Assembly (NCBI GenBank): GCA_030043595.1
Contig: JASHXJ010000322.1
Location: forward strand, 1-10,755
From: Trebonia sp.
Lineage (GTDB): Bacteria; Actinomycetota; Actinomycetes; Streptosporangiales; Streptosporangiaceae
Direction: 5' to 3'
DNA: 10,755 bases
Each line of letters begins with the position of its first letter. Position 1 is the first letter of the stretch. Below are positions 1 through 5,672 of the stretch, one piece after another. The position numbers and the translations under genes were made by a program. The notes under the pieces were generated by a model. It did not search any database and was not told where the DNA came from. It worked only from the letters and a program-made list of their open reading frames with translations.

Positions 1-207
1 CAGCATGTTCAGCAGGCCTTGCAGCGTGTACGCGAGCACGTAGTGCGCTGCGCCGTCTGCCAGGCAGGTGGCCTGCCAGATCCCGTCGCCTGCCACGCCG
101 ATGCGCCAGTCCGGGTGAGCGCGCAGGAACAAGAGCTTGCGCGGCACCTGGTCGCGCGGCTCCAGCGGCACGGCCGGACTGATGGCGTCGTGCGGGCCAA
201 GTCCCAT
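1..207 (-). CDS. Hypothetical protein, N-terminal part only (runs off left edge)
   Basis: The frame is open for 69 codons from an ATG at 207-205 to the left edge, so only the N-terminus is present. It starts MGLGPHDAISPAVPLEP and later reads VPRKLLFLRAHPDWRIGVAG, then HYVLAYTLQGLLNML. I see no signal peptide or membrane segment. The start is supported by GGAGGAG at 216-210, although the spacing to ATG is short (4 nt from GGAGG). The gene is divergent from the GntR-type regulator at 326, and the 118-bp gap holds repeated TGCCAGGC motifs and a palindrome. It is therefore a reasonable candidate for control by that regulator (inference). I do not recognise a function. The composition is typical of a soluble actinobacterial protein. 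Confidence 0.65.
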   Translation of the reverse strand, partial: MGLGPHDAISPAVPLEPRDQVPRKLLFLRAHPDWRIGVAGDGIWQATCLADGAAHYVLAYTLQGLLNML

Positions 208-240
208 GGCTCCTCCGTTTGCGCAGCCAGCTGCCGGTAA

Positions 241-325
241 ATAGCTACAAGCATGCTAACCCTGCCAGGCCTGCCAGGCATACCCTGACCGCAGCTGGCA
301 TGCCAGGCTGGCTAGGTTCGCCGGG
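241..325. promoter_or_regulatory. Divergent promoter/operator region with TGCCAGGC repeats and CTGGCATGCCAG palindrome
   Basis: TGCCAGGC occurs three times as a direct repeat, at 263-270, 272-279 and 301-308. A perfect 12-bp palindrome, CTGGCATGCCAG, lies at 295-306. TAGGTT at 313-318 fits the actinobacterial -10 pattern TANNNT and ends 7 nt before the GTG at 326, so the regulator mRNA may be leaderless. The palindrome would then lie just upstream of this -10, where a repressor could block transcription. Palindromic sites of this size suit a GntR-type dimer, and the obvious candidate is the adjacent regulator itself (inference). Confidence 0.45.
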
Positions 326-562
326 GTGGAGGAATTCCCGATCGACCGCAGGAGCCAGGTGCCGAGCTACCGGCAGCTGGCCGACCAGCTGCGCGCCCGT
401 ATAGACTCCGGGCAGTACGCGCCCGATGATCCGCTGCCGTCGATCACCACGCTCGTGCAGGCAACCGGCCTGGCAGTAGGCACGGTGCGGCAGGCGCTGC
501 GCGTGCTCGTCGACGAGGGCAGCGCCTACTCGGTCAGCGGGAGAGGGACGTTCGTCCGGTGA
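326..562 (+). CDS. Short GntR-family transcriptional regulator (winged-helix domain only)
   Basis: The 78-residue protein has the GntR DNA-binding domain and nothing else. It contains YRQLADQLRARIDSGQY (residues 15-31), LPSITTLVQATGLAVGTV (37-54) as the helix-turn-helix, RQALRVLVDEG (55-65) as the recognition helix and following turn, and a wing ending SGRGTFVR (71-78). Full-length GntR proteins carry a C-terminal effector domain of 100 or more residues, and here the frame stops right after the wing. Short GntR proteins of this kind do occur in actinobacteria, so it need not be truncated. The start is a GTG with no good Shine-Dalgarno but with TAGGTT 7 nt upstream, consistent with leaderless translation. 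It is divergent from the partial gene at the left edge and probably controls both itself and that neighbour (inference). The family call is secure; target and ligand are unknown. Confidence 0.85.
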   Translation: MEEFPIDRRSQVPSYRQLADQLRARIDSGQYAPDDPLPSITTLVQATGLAVGTVRQALRVLVDEGSAYSVSGRGTFVR

Positions 563-895
563 GGGTGGGCGCTGCTAACGAGTTTGTACCAATGTGCCCG
601 TCCAGACATGACCGGCTCGATGCCACATTCATCCGGTACCTCGCGGGCATGGCGGCGCCGGGAATCTTCCGGAAATGGACATATGGGGTGAATCATCGTC
701 AGCCGCGCCGGCGACGACGACGAGCGGCTGTTATCGTCACGACATTTGGAACAGAGCCCACATCACACGAGCAAACCACGGCGCCATCTTGATCTAATAA
801 CCGCCCAATTCAGCAGTGCAGCGATCAGCCATTTCTGCGGGTCGCTGACTTGCAGGTTCGCTGGCGCCCGGCTGGCCCGTGCGAGCAGCGCAAGC
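563..895. other. Gene-poor stretch
   Basis: I see no convincing gene. Short frames here, including one starting at the GTG at 559 that overlaps the regulator stop codon, are rich in Arg, Ser and Pro and resemble no protein family. A weak inverted repeat AGCCGC/GCGGCT (701-706 and 724-729, 17-nt loop) could be a terminator for the regulator gene but has no T tract. Confidence 0.5.
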
Positions 896-1216
896 TCAGG
901 TCCGGGGAGGAACCGAGGGGGCGATGGTGGTGTACCAGAAGCCACTCGCGAGATTCCCCGCCGCGGACACCAGGAACCACGCTGACAGCTGGTACATTTT
1001 GCGCCGCTCCGCGTCAGCTCCCGCCTGACGACCGAGCGAGAGCAGAACGAGGCCGATGCCGAGCTGGAAGCCGCCAGCGGCAGCACGGGTCGCCCCAGAG
1101 ACGCGGAGGTGGCGGTACTCCCATGGCGAGATGAAGCGCTGCATGCCGGTTCGCGGTGGAGATAGCCACCACCCGCGCATACCTTTCGCAGTGGTGTTGT
1201 CGTTGGGCGCTTTCAT
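896..1216 (-). CDS. Small two-helix membrane protein, unknown function
   Basis: From the ATG at 1216-1214 the protein has 106 residues. The conserved-looking part begins at an internal ATG (1144-1142, which would give 82 residues) and reads MQRFISPWEYRHLRVSG. This is a start typical of small uncharacterised actinobacterial membrane proteins (recalled, not searched). Two hydrophobic segments follow, about 45-62 (AAAGGFQLGIGLVLLSLG) and 75-99 (containing AWFLVSAAGNLASGFWYTTI), joined by a charged loop AGADAERRK. The 1216 start has AAGGGG at 1229-1224 with a 7-nt spacer, while the 1144 start has no visible ribosome site, so the longer form is listed. The N-terminal 24 residues may still be leader. 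A good promoter with an operator-like palindrome lies just upstream at 1264-1295. Function unknown. Confidence 0.6.
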   Translation of the reverse strand: MKAPNDNTTAKGMRGWWLSPPRTGMQRFISPWEYRHLRVSGATRAAAGGFQLGIGLVLLSLGRQAGADAERRKMYQLSAWFLVSAAGNLASGFWYTTIAPSVPPRT

Positions 1217-1263
1217 CGGGATGCCCCTTGCGGCGTGTGGTGTCGGTCGGCCGATCGTCTAAT

Positions 1264-1295
1264 AATATGATATCATATTGATAGCTGTTGGTCAA
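1264..1295 (-). promoter_or_regulatory. Promoter TTGACC-17-TATCAT with 16-bp palindromic operator over the -10
   Basis: Read leftward, TTGACC (1295-1290) is followed after 17 nt by TATCAT (1272-1267), a good housekeeping-sigma promoter in a GC-rich genome. Transcription would start near 1260, about 44 nt before the ATG at 1216. A perfect palindrome AATATGATATCATATT (1264-1279) covers the whole -10 box, so a bound dimer would block RNA polymerase. The stretch is strikingly AT-rich compared with everything around it. The regulator is not identifiable here; no matching regulator gene is adjacent. Confidence 0.65.
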
Positions 1296-1331
1296 CGGCA
1301 GCAGTCCAGTCCTGACGTGCCAAGGGGGACG

Positions 1332-1345
1332 GGGCGGGCTCGCCC
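1332..1345 (-). terminator. Possible GC-rich hairpin after the acetyltransferase gene
   Basis: GGGCG (1332-1336) and CGCCC (1341-1345) form a 5-bp stem with a 4-nt loop, 28 bp beyond the acetyltransferase stop and ahead of the promoter at 1295. There is no T tract, so it is only a weak terminator candidate. Confidence 0.25.
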
Positions 1346-1372
1346 TCGCCGGACCAGGTGCAGCGCCGGGAG

Positions 1373-1969
1373 CTAGCGGTTACGGGTGACCGGCTTGTAG
1401 AAGATACAGGACACGTCGCTGGCCTGCATGCGCAGGCGTTGTGCGAGTGCGGCCTTGACGGGCGGGGAGTATCCATCCGGGGCGGCGATGTTGAGCACGC
1501 GGTAGTTCGGTTCCCAGTGGCGCTCGCGCAGGACCTCCAGGCCGTCGAGATCTAGCGGCTGGCGGTCGCCATCAGGGATGGCGATCAGGTACTCGGTCTG
1601 GCGGTAGCCGTTCTTGAGGTAGAAGTGCTCGACGTAGCCACCGCCGGAGCCGAGACTGACGTCACAGCACCCCGCGTCCGCGGCAGCCTGCTCGAAGCGG
1701 ACCAGCAGGAGCGAGCCGAGGCCGTGCGCGGTGTGCGCATCATCGACCGTGATGCCTTCGAGAATGGCGCCGCCCTCGACATCGGGATGGCCGAACGCCA
1801 CTCCCTCAACAGTGCCGTCGATGGTCAGCGCGATCGTCAGCTCGGGATGGCGGGCGAAGCTAGCGGCGAGTGCGGCTGCCCCCGACTGGCCGCCCAGGAA
1901 CTCCTCAGCCAGTTCGGCCGCCCTCGCCAGCTGCTCGGTCGTCAAGGGTGAGCAGTTGACGTCCGTCAC
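1373..1969 (-). CDS. GNAT-family N-acetyltransferase with C-terminal extension
   Basis: This 198-residue protein is predicted to transfer an acetyl group from acetyl-CoA to an unknown amine. The core is visible: LTIALTIDGTVEGVAFGHP (44-62) forms the central strands. LEGITVDDAHTAHGLGSLLL (70-89) is the acetyl-CoA strand and P-loop, in which HGLGS gives the GxG of the usual Q/RxxGxG/A and the first position is Thr rather than Arg/Gln. HFYLKNGYRQTEYLI (115-129) is the usual motif-B FYxKxGY element. After about residue 130 comes a 70-residue tail with no recognised motif, where many GNATs stop. The start is a GTG without a ribosome site. TACGTT (1981-1976), 6 nt upstream, fits a -10 box for a leaderless mRNA. 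The family is clear; the substrate cannot be told. Confidence 0.82.
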   Translation of the reverse strand: MTDVNCSPLTTEQLARAAELAEEFLGGQSGAAALAASFARHPELTIALTIDGTVEGVAFGHPDVEGGAILEGITVDDAHTAHGLGSLLLVRFEQAAADAGCCDVSLGSGGGYVEHFYLKNGYRQTEYLIAIPDGDRQPLDLDGLEVLRERHWEPNYRVLNIAAPDGYSPPVKAALAQRLRMQASDVSCIFYKPVTRNR

Positions 1970-1975
1970 GCCGTT

Positions 1976-1981
1976 AACGTA
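1976..1981 (-). promoter_or_regulatory. Possible -10 box for leaderless acetyltransferase mRNA
   Basis: TACGTT, read leftward, matches TANNNT and ends 6 nt before the GTG at 1969, the spacing expected for a leaderless actinobacterial transcript. No Shine-Dalgarno is present at usable distance; the nearest purine run (GGGGAGGGGG) is too far upstream. Confidence 0.4.
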
Positions 1982-2435
1982 GCCCGCCCCCTCCCCGGAC
2001 GCCAGCCGACTGGCGGCTGCCTACGGGTGTGTCCCGCATAAAGCGGAGCCGACGTGTGGCACACCCTGGGGTTCTTCGTCCCCGCCAGCGGGGGGCCTGA
2101 GTGATCCTGACAGGACAGCGTGTTCACGGGAACTGACGGCTTCTATGCCTGCTGTTCCCGCTCGCGGCTCTGGAGGTAGTCGGTCTGGCCGCTGGCCGAG
2201 CCGCCACAGCCGCTGGCCCCGAGCCCTGCCAATTCACTCCGCATGTCAGCGCCGCGGGTCTGGGGGAGGCCACCCGCACTTCCTCCTGGATGCCAGTCCC
2301 GCCGGTAGCCGACGGACTGAGAGACACGTCCGCGGTTCGAGGACACCTCGGGACACACCCGCAATGCGTGCTGTTGCTGTCCGCTGGCGTGCGTAGAAGA
2401 CCTTGTGTGTTGTCAAAGAGGCTGGCCGCGATCGA

Positions 2436-2456
2436 CATCACCGGTTGGGGGTGATG
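2436..2456. repeat. Inverted repeat CATCACC/GGTGATG
   Basis: A perfect 7-bp inverted repeat with a 7-nt loop lies 122 bp upstream of the phosphoesterase start. It could be an operator or a leader hairpin; nothing decides between these. Confidence 0.4.
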
Positions 2457-2562
2457 ACTTGGCGCCTGGCTAGGGCGTGATCTTAGGTGGGGCCGCTGGT
2501 GGACCCCGAGGCTTCGGAACGCTGCAGCTGCCAGAACCGTCCACGGTCACGATCGGCAAGGT

Positions 2563-2568
2563 AAGGAG
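2563..2568 (+). promoter_or_regulatory. Ribosome-binding site AAGGAG of the phosphoesterase gene
   Basis: AAGGAG is followed by a 9-nt spacer and the ATG at 2578. This fixes the start and thereby shows that the protein has no signal peptide. Confidence 0.75.
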
Positions 2569-2577
2569 AGGTGGCTG

Positions 2578-4158
2578 ATGCCCGCACCGGATAGGTCCCG
2601 CGCGCTGGATCACATCGTGGTGGTGCTGTTCGAGAACCGTTCCCTGGACAATGTGCTGGGGCGCCTGTACGGGCCGGGGGATGGCAAGAACTTCGACGGG
2701 GTGATCGGCAAGGACCTGAGCAACCCCATTCCGGCGTGGGCGGAGCACGGCGCTGACCGCAAGGTGGTCCCGCACACCGTCGCCACCGACCTGGATTCAC
2801 CCAACCCGGACTCGGGTGAAGAGTACTTCCATACCAACACCCAGCTGTACGGCATTCTCGATGACCACAACCGGTTCAAGATCGGCGAGGCCGCATCCGC
2901 TCCGTGGAATGCGCCGCCGCCGGGGGCGGTACCGGCGATGGACGGGTTCGTCACCGATTACATCTCCACCTTCACCGGCGAGACCGGCCGCCAGCCGACC
3001 TATGACGAGTACGCCCACATCATGACCGGGTGCACGCCCGAGCAGCTGCCGGTGCTCCATGGCATCGCCCGGGACTTCGGGGTGTTCGACCACTGGTTCT
3101 GCGAGGTGCCGTCGCAGACCTTCATGAACCGGTCGTTCTGGACCGCGGCCACCTCGTCGGGATTCGTGGTGAACAGCCCGGTCAGGAAGTGGTTCATGGG
3201 GAACGACGCCGAGACAATCTTCGACCGGGTGGAATCGCACGGCAGGACCTGGAAGGTCTACGTGATGGAGCCGATGCCGGTCTCGTTCACCGGGGTGATT
3301 CACTTCCCCCGGCTGAAGCACCGGCTGGCCACCCACTTCGTGCCGTTCGCCGAGTTCGAGGCCGACGCCGCGGCGGGCACGCTGCCGGACTTCTCGCTGA
3401 TCGAGCCGAACATGCTGTCGGGTCACGGGGACTACCATCCCGCGTTCGGCCGCTCGTTCTCAGACGCGGTAGACCTCAAGATGGACAGCCCATCCTCGAT
3501 GCTGGGGGGTGAGGCATTCCTGGAGCGGGTGTTCAACTCCTACCGGTCCGCCACCAGCGAGACGGGCACGAACATCTGGAATACCCCGTTGCTGATCGGC
3601 TGGGACGAGCCAGGGGGCACCTACGATCACATCCCTCCCGGGCCGGTCCCGCCGCCGCACCCGGCCGCGCCGCCCGGCGAGTTCGGCTTCAGGTTTGACC
3701 GGTCCGGGTACCGGGTCCCGGCCATCATCGTGTCACCGTGGGTCGAACCGGGATCGGTTTACAACGAGGAGTACCGCCATACCTCCCTGCTCGCCACACT
3801 GCGTAAGACCTGGGGTCTGGGTGAGGCGTTCACCCGGCGGGATGCCGCCGCCCGTACCTTCGATCACGTCTTCTCGCGCGCCACGCCCCGCGACCCGGGA
3901 AGCTGGGCCGCCGTCCAGGCGCATCCTGTGCCTGAATGGACGGCGGACCCCGATGTGATCGGCCGGGCCCTCAGCAGCCTGGGCAAGGGCCTGGTGCCAG
4001 CATTCATCGCCATGGCCCGACAGATGGGACTACCGCTGCCGGCCGAACTAAACGATCCGGAAGCCGACCTGTCACCCGGCCGCGTCGTCGGCGTCCTCAG
4101 CGACATCGCCGGTCACTTCTTCCCGCTCCTCGCCGGAGACGCGAAAGACCTCGGATGA
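2578..4158 (+). CDS. Phosphoesterase of the phospholipase C / acid phosphatase (AcpA) family, no signal peptide
   Basis: The 526-residue protein has the hallmarks of the alkaline-phosphatase-like phosphoesterase family (PF04185), which cleaves phosphate esters such as phospholipid head groups. Visible elements in order: HIVVVLFENRSLDNVLG (12-28) with the metal-binding Glu19-Asn20; DHWFCEVPSQTFMNRSF (171-187), where Thr181 sits in the place of the nucleophilic Thr/Ser; SLIEPN (273-278); GDYHP (284-288); WDEPGGTYDH (342-351), metal-binding Asp/His; RVPAIIVSPWVEPG (379-392); and YRHTSLLATLRKTWGL (399-414). The length is usual for the family. Characterised relatives (mycobacterial phospholipases C, Francisella AcpA) are exported. 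This one begins MPAPDRSRALDHIVVV, directly at the catalytic domain, so it should be cytoplasmic unless the start lies further upstream. AAGGAG 9 nt before the ATG supports the chosen start. It appears monocistronic. Family secure; substrate unknown. Confidence 0.88.
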   Translation: MPAPDRSRALDHIVVVLFENRSLDNVLGRLYGPGDGKNFDGVIGKDLSNPIPAWAEHGADRKVVPHTVATDLDSPNPDSGEEYFHTNTQLYGILDDHNRFKIGEAASAPWNAPPPGAVPAMDGFVTDYISTFTGETGRQPTYDEYAHIMTGCTPEQLPVLHGIARDFGVFDHWFCEVPSQTFMNRSFWTAATSSGFVVNSPVRKWFMGNDAETIFDRVESHGRTWKVYVMEPMPVSFTGVIHFPRLKHRLATHFVPFAEFEADAAAGTLPDFSLIEPNMLSGHGDYHPAFGRSFSDAVDLKMDSPSSMLGGEAFLERVFNSYRSATSETGTNIWNTPLLIGWDEPGGTYDHIPPGPVPPPHPAAPPGEFGFRFDRSGYRVPAIIVSPWVEPGSVYNEEYRHTSLLATLRKTWGLGEAFTRRDAAARTFDHVFSRATPRDPGSWAAVQAHPVPEWTADPDVIGRALSSLGKGLVPAFIAMARQMGLPLPAELNDPEADLSPGRVVGVLSDIAGHFFPLLAGDAKDLG

Positions 4159-4340
4159 GTCCGGGCCCAGCCTGACCGCCTGCTGCTCCGCTGCCACCTC
4201 GTCATAGCTACTCGCCCGGTGAGCGGGCATCGGTCAAGGGTCTGCGCGAAACGACTGCCGACAGGGGTGCCCTTGACGCGGTTATCGCGAACCGGACAAT
4301 CGGGCGACGAGGAAGACAACACGACCCCACCACGCATGGA
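4159..4340. other. Intergenic stretch with small hairpin
   Basis: No gene is seen. GCCCG/CGGGC with a 5-nt loop (4214-4228) lies 55 bp after the phosphoesterase stop and may be its terminator, but it is short and lacks a T tract. Confidence 0.4.
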
Positions 4341-4550
4341 TCACGTACGTACGTTCTGACCGGCCCCGGCCGCCGCTCCCCCCTGAGCCGAGGCGTACCA
4401 CTCGCGCACCACGGCCGGAGCCAACGACCGCAACAGGACATCTTCCAACGGCGCTGGTGCGAGGAAGACGGGGTTGCGTGAAGACTCGAAATTCCGGTCG
4501 CCGTGAACGCGCAGGCGGGCTGGATTGGTGTCACACTCCTGCTCATGAGA
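4341..4550 (-). pseudogene. Possible C-terminal remnant of a minus-strand gene (no start codon)
   Basis: A reading frame of 69 codons is open from an in-frame stop (4553-4551) to TGA at 4343-4341. It has no ATG or GTG until codon 47. Its content looks like real protein with GC-biased third positions: RNPVFLAPAPLEDVLLRSLA, then VVREWYASAQ, ending GAGQNVRT. The competing frames on both strands are rich in Arg/Ser/Pro. It could be the 3' end of a deleted gene, or a short protein starting at one of the TTG codons (35 or 40). It abuts the upstream side of the DivIVA-like gene, which argues against that gene using the far upstream GTG at 4457. I recognise no family. This is a tentative call. Confidence 0.3.
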
Positions 4551-4570
4551 TCAAGAGCCCGAGGCCGCCG

Positions 4571-5650
4571 GTGAACGGGGACGAGGTCCGGAACATCGGG
4601 CTCACCAGGTTGCTCGGCGGCGGTTACGACGCGTCAGAGGTCAACAACCTACTTCTCCGCGTCGCTGCAGAACTCGATGCCGAGCGGCCCATATGGCCGC
4701 TGATCGCGAAGGCGACGTTCCAAACACGGTCCCTGCGCGGCAGCTATCAGCCCGGTCCCATCGACTGGTTCTTGGACCAGCTGCGGTGGGAGGATCTATC
4801 CGAGATGGCCAGGGTGAACGCGGACCCCTGGCGAGACCTGGCCGCCGAGCCCTATTACATCCGCCGCGAGCCCGGCGACGTGGCGGGGCGGATCGATGCG
4901 CCATCGCGGCGGGAGTACCAGGACGCCTGGGACGATTTCGGCCAGCAGTCCGGCACGTACCTGCGGTGGGAGACGATAAGAAGCAGCAGGCAGCTCCGCG
5001 GCCATGAGTTCGAGCTGCGTACCGCTAATCAGCAAGCGATAGCCTTTCTCCACGGCTCGCCGATCGCCAGAACCGGAGGCTGGATCACCTCTACGTCCTG
5101 GACGGTCAGCGCTGCGGGGAGGAGCTTCACCGTTCGCAGACCGAAAATCCCGGCCCGCAGCAAACCAGACTGCTGGCCGCCGGGCATCGCCGAGGTCGTC
5201 GCCCGCATCCGGCCACACTTCACCGGGCATTATTCCGCGGGAACGACCAGGACCTGGGCGCAGCGGCGTGAAGCCCGCAGGGTAGGGATGCTCGTCAATG
5301 AGACTGGAACGCCGGTGATGTACCTCAGCGGGCACAATTCCGACCACCGGGCTAATGCTCGTGTCACCTTCCCCGATCAGCGATGGCTCCGGTTCCCGGT
5401 CCGGGGAACTCACCCAACGAATGCGATCATGACCGCGGTGGATCAGGCGGGGAGCAAGGTTGCCCGGTACCGGGACACGAGCCGACGCCAGCTCCAGCCG
5501 CCGATCGGGACGAAGGTGTGGGCGGACACAGTAGAGATCGCCGTGCATCCCGACCAGGAGCTAACCCTCGAGCTCATACTCGCGATCGCGATATCAGCGC
5601 CACTGGTTACCCAGTACTTCCACCGCTCCGGGGGAGGCGGTGGAGGGTGA
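4571..5650 (+). CDS. DivIVA-like domain protein with unassigned C-terminal domain
   Basis: With the GTG at 4571 the protein has 359 residues. The N-terminus reads VRNIGLTRLLGGGYDASEV then NNLLLRVAAELDAERP, the DivIVA-type pattern (a short motif, GYD..EV, then an amphipathic helix). A second copy-like stretch, TFQTRSLRGSYQPGPIDWFL, follows about 30 residues later. Such domains occur in actinobacterial pole- and wall-associated proteins and in many uncharacterised ones. The C-terminal half (from about YLRWETIRSSRQLRGHEFEL) is strand-rich with a final hydrophobic helix LTLELILAIAISAPLVTQYF. It recalls LURP-one/Tubby-like barrels (weak inference). The frame is open back to a GTG at 4457, but GAGG with a 6-nt spacer and the protein-like content both favour 4571. 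The tail HRSGGGGGG is encoded by the stem of a hairpin at 5619-5644. The gene is convergent with the MFS exporter, 22 bp apart. Confidence 0.7.
   Translation: MNGDEVRNIGLTRLLGGGYDASEVNNLLLRVAAELDAERPIWPLIAKATFQTRSLRGSYQPGPIDWFLDQLRWEDLSEMARVNADPWRDLAAEPYYIRREPGDVAGRIDAPSRREYQDAWDDFGQQSGTYLRWETIRSSRQLRGHEFELRTANQQAIAFLHGSPIARTGGWITSTSWTVSAAGRSFTVRRPKIPARSKPDCWPPGIAEVVARIRPHFTGHYSAGTTRTWAQRREARRVGMLVNETGTPVMYLSGHNSDHRANARVTFPDQRWLRFPVRGTHPTNAIMTAVDQAGSKVARYRDTSRRQLQPPIGTKVWADTVEIAVHPDQELTLELILAIAISAPLVTQYFHRSGGGGGG
5619..5644. terminator. Strong hairpin at the end of two convergent genes
   Basis: TCCACCGC (5619-5626) pairs perfectly with GCGGTGGA (5637-5644). The loop can pair further (CTCC with GGAG) with one bulged G. 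It lies within the last codons of the plus-strand gene and 29 bp beyond the MFS stop on the other strand, so it could terminate both transcripts. It lacks a T tract, as many actinobacterial terminators do. Confidence 0.6.
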
Positions 5651-5672
5651 TCAGGTCTCCTGGCCGTTGCGG

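Larger units (their letters stand above)
1982..2577. other. Intergenic region without recognisable gene
   Basis: Nearly 600 bp between divergent genes. Frames on both strands exist but are rich in Arg, Pro and Ser and match no family I recognise. Small hairpins are visible: CCCCG/CGGGG with a 4-nt loop (2080-2093) and CATCACC/GGTGATG with a 7-nt loop (2436-2456). The right end holds the ribosome-binding site for the phosphoesterase. I could not assign a convincing promoter. The stretch may be decayed coding sequence or a long leader. Confidence 0.5.

Noticed and set aside
559..792. Frame overlapping the GntR stop codon (GTG 559)
   Set aside because: Translational coupling is possible by position, but the product is Arg-rich and resembles nothing known.
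2462..2490. CTGGCTAGGGCGTGATC as a possible insertion-sequence end
   Set aside because: It vaguely recalls ends of actinobacterial IS elements, but no matching inverted end, target duplication or transposase is present.
2797..3438. 213-codon minus-strand frame
   Set aside because: Shadow of the phosphoesterase gene, rich in Arg, His and Pro.
4457..4570. N-terminal extension of the DivIVA-like protein from GTG 4457
   Set aside because: Basic, low-similarity residues overlapping a more protein-like minus-strand frame; the GTG at 4571 has GAGG 6 nt upstream.
4796..5548. 250-codon minus-strand frame
   Set aside because: Shadow of the DivIVA-like gene; composition is not protein-like.
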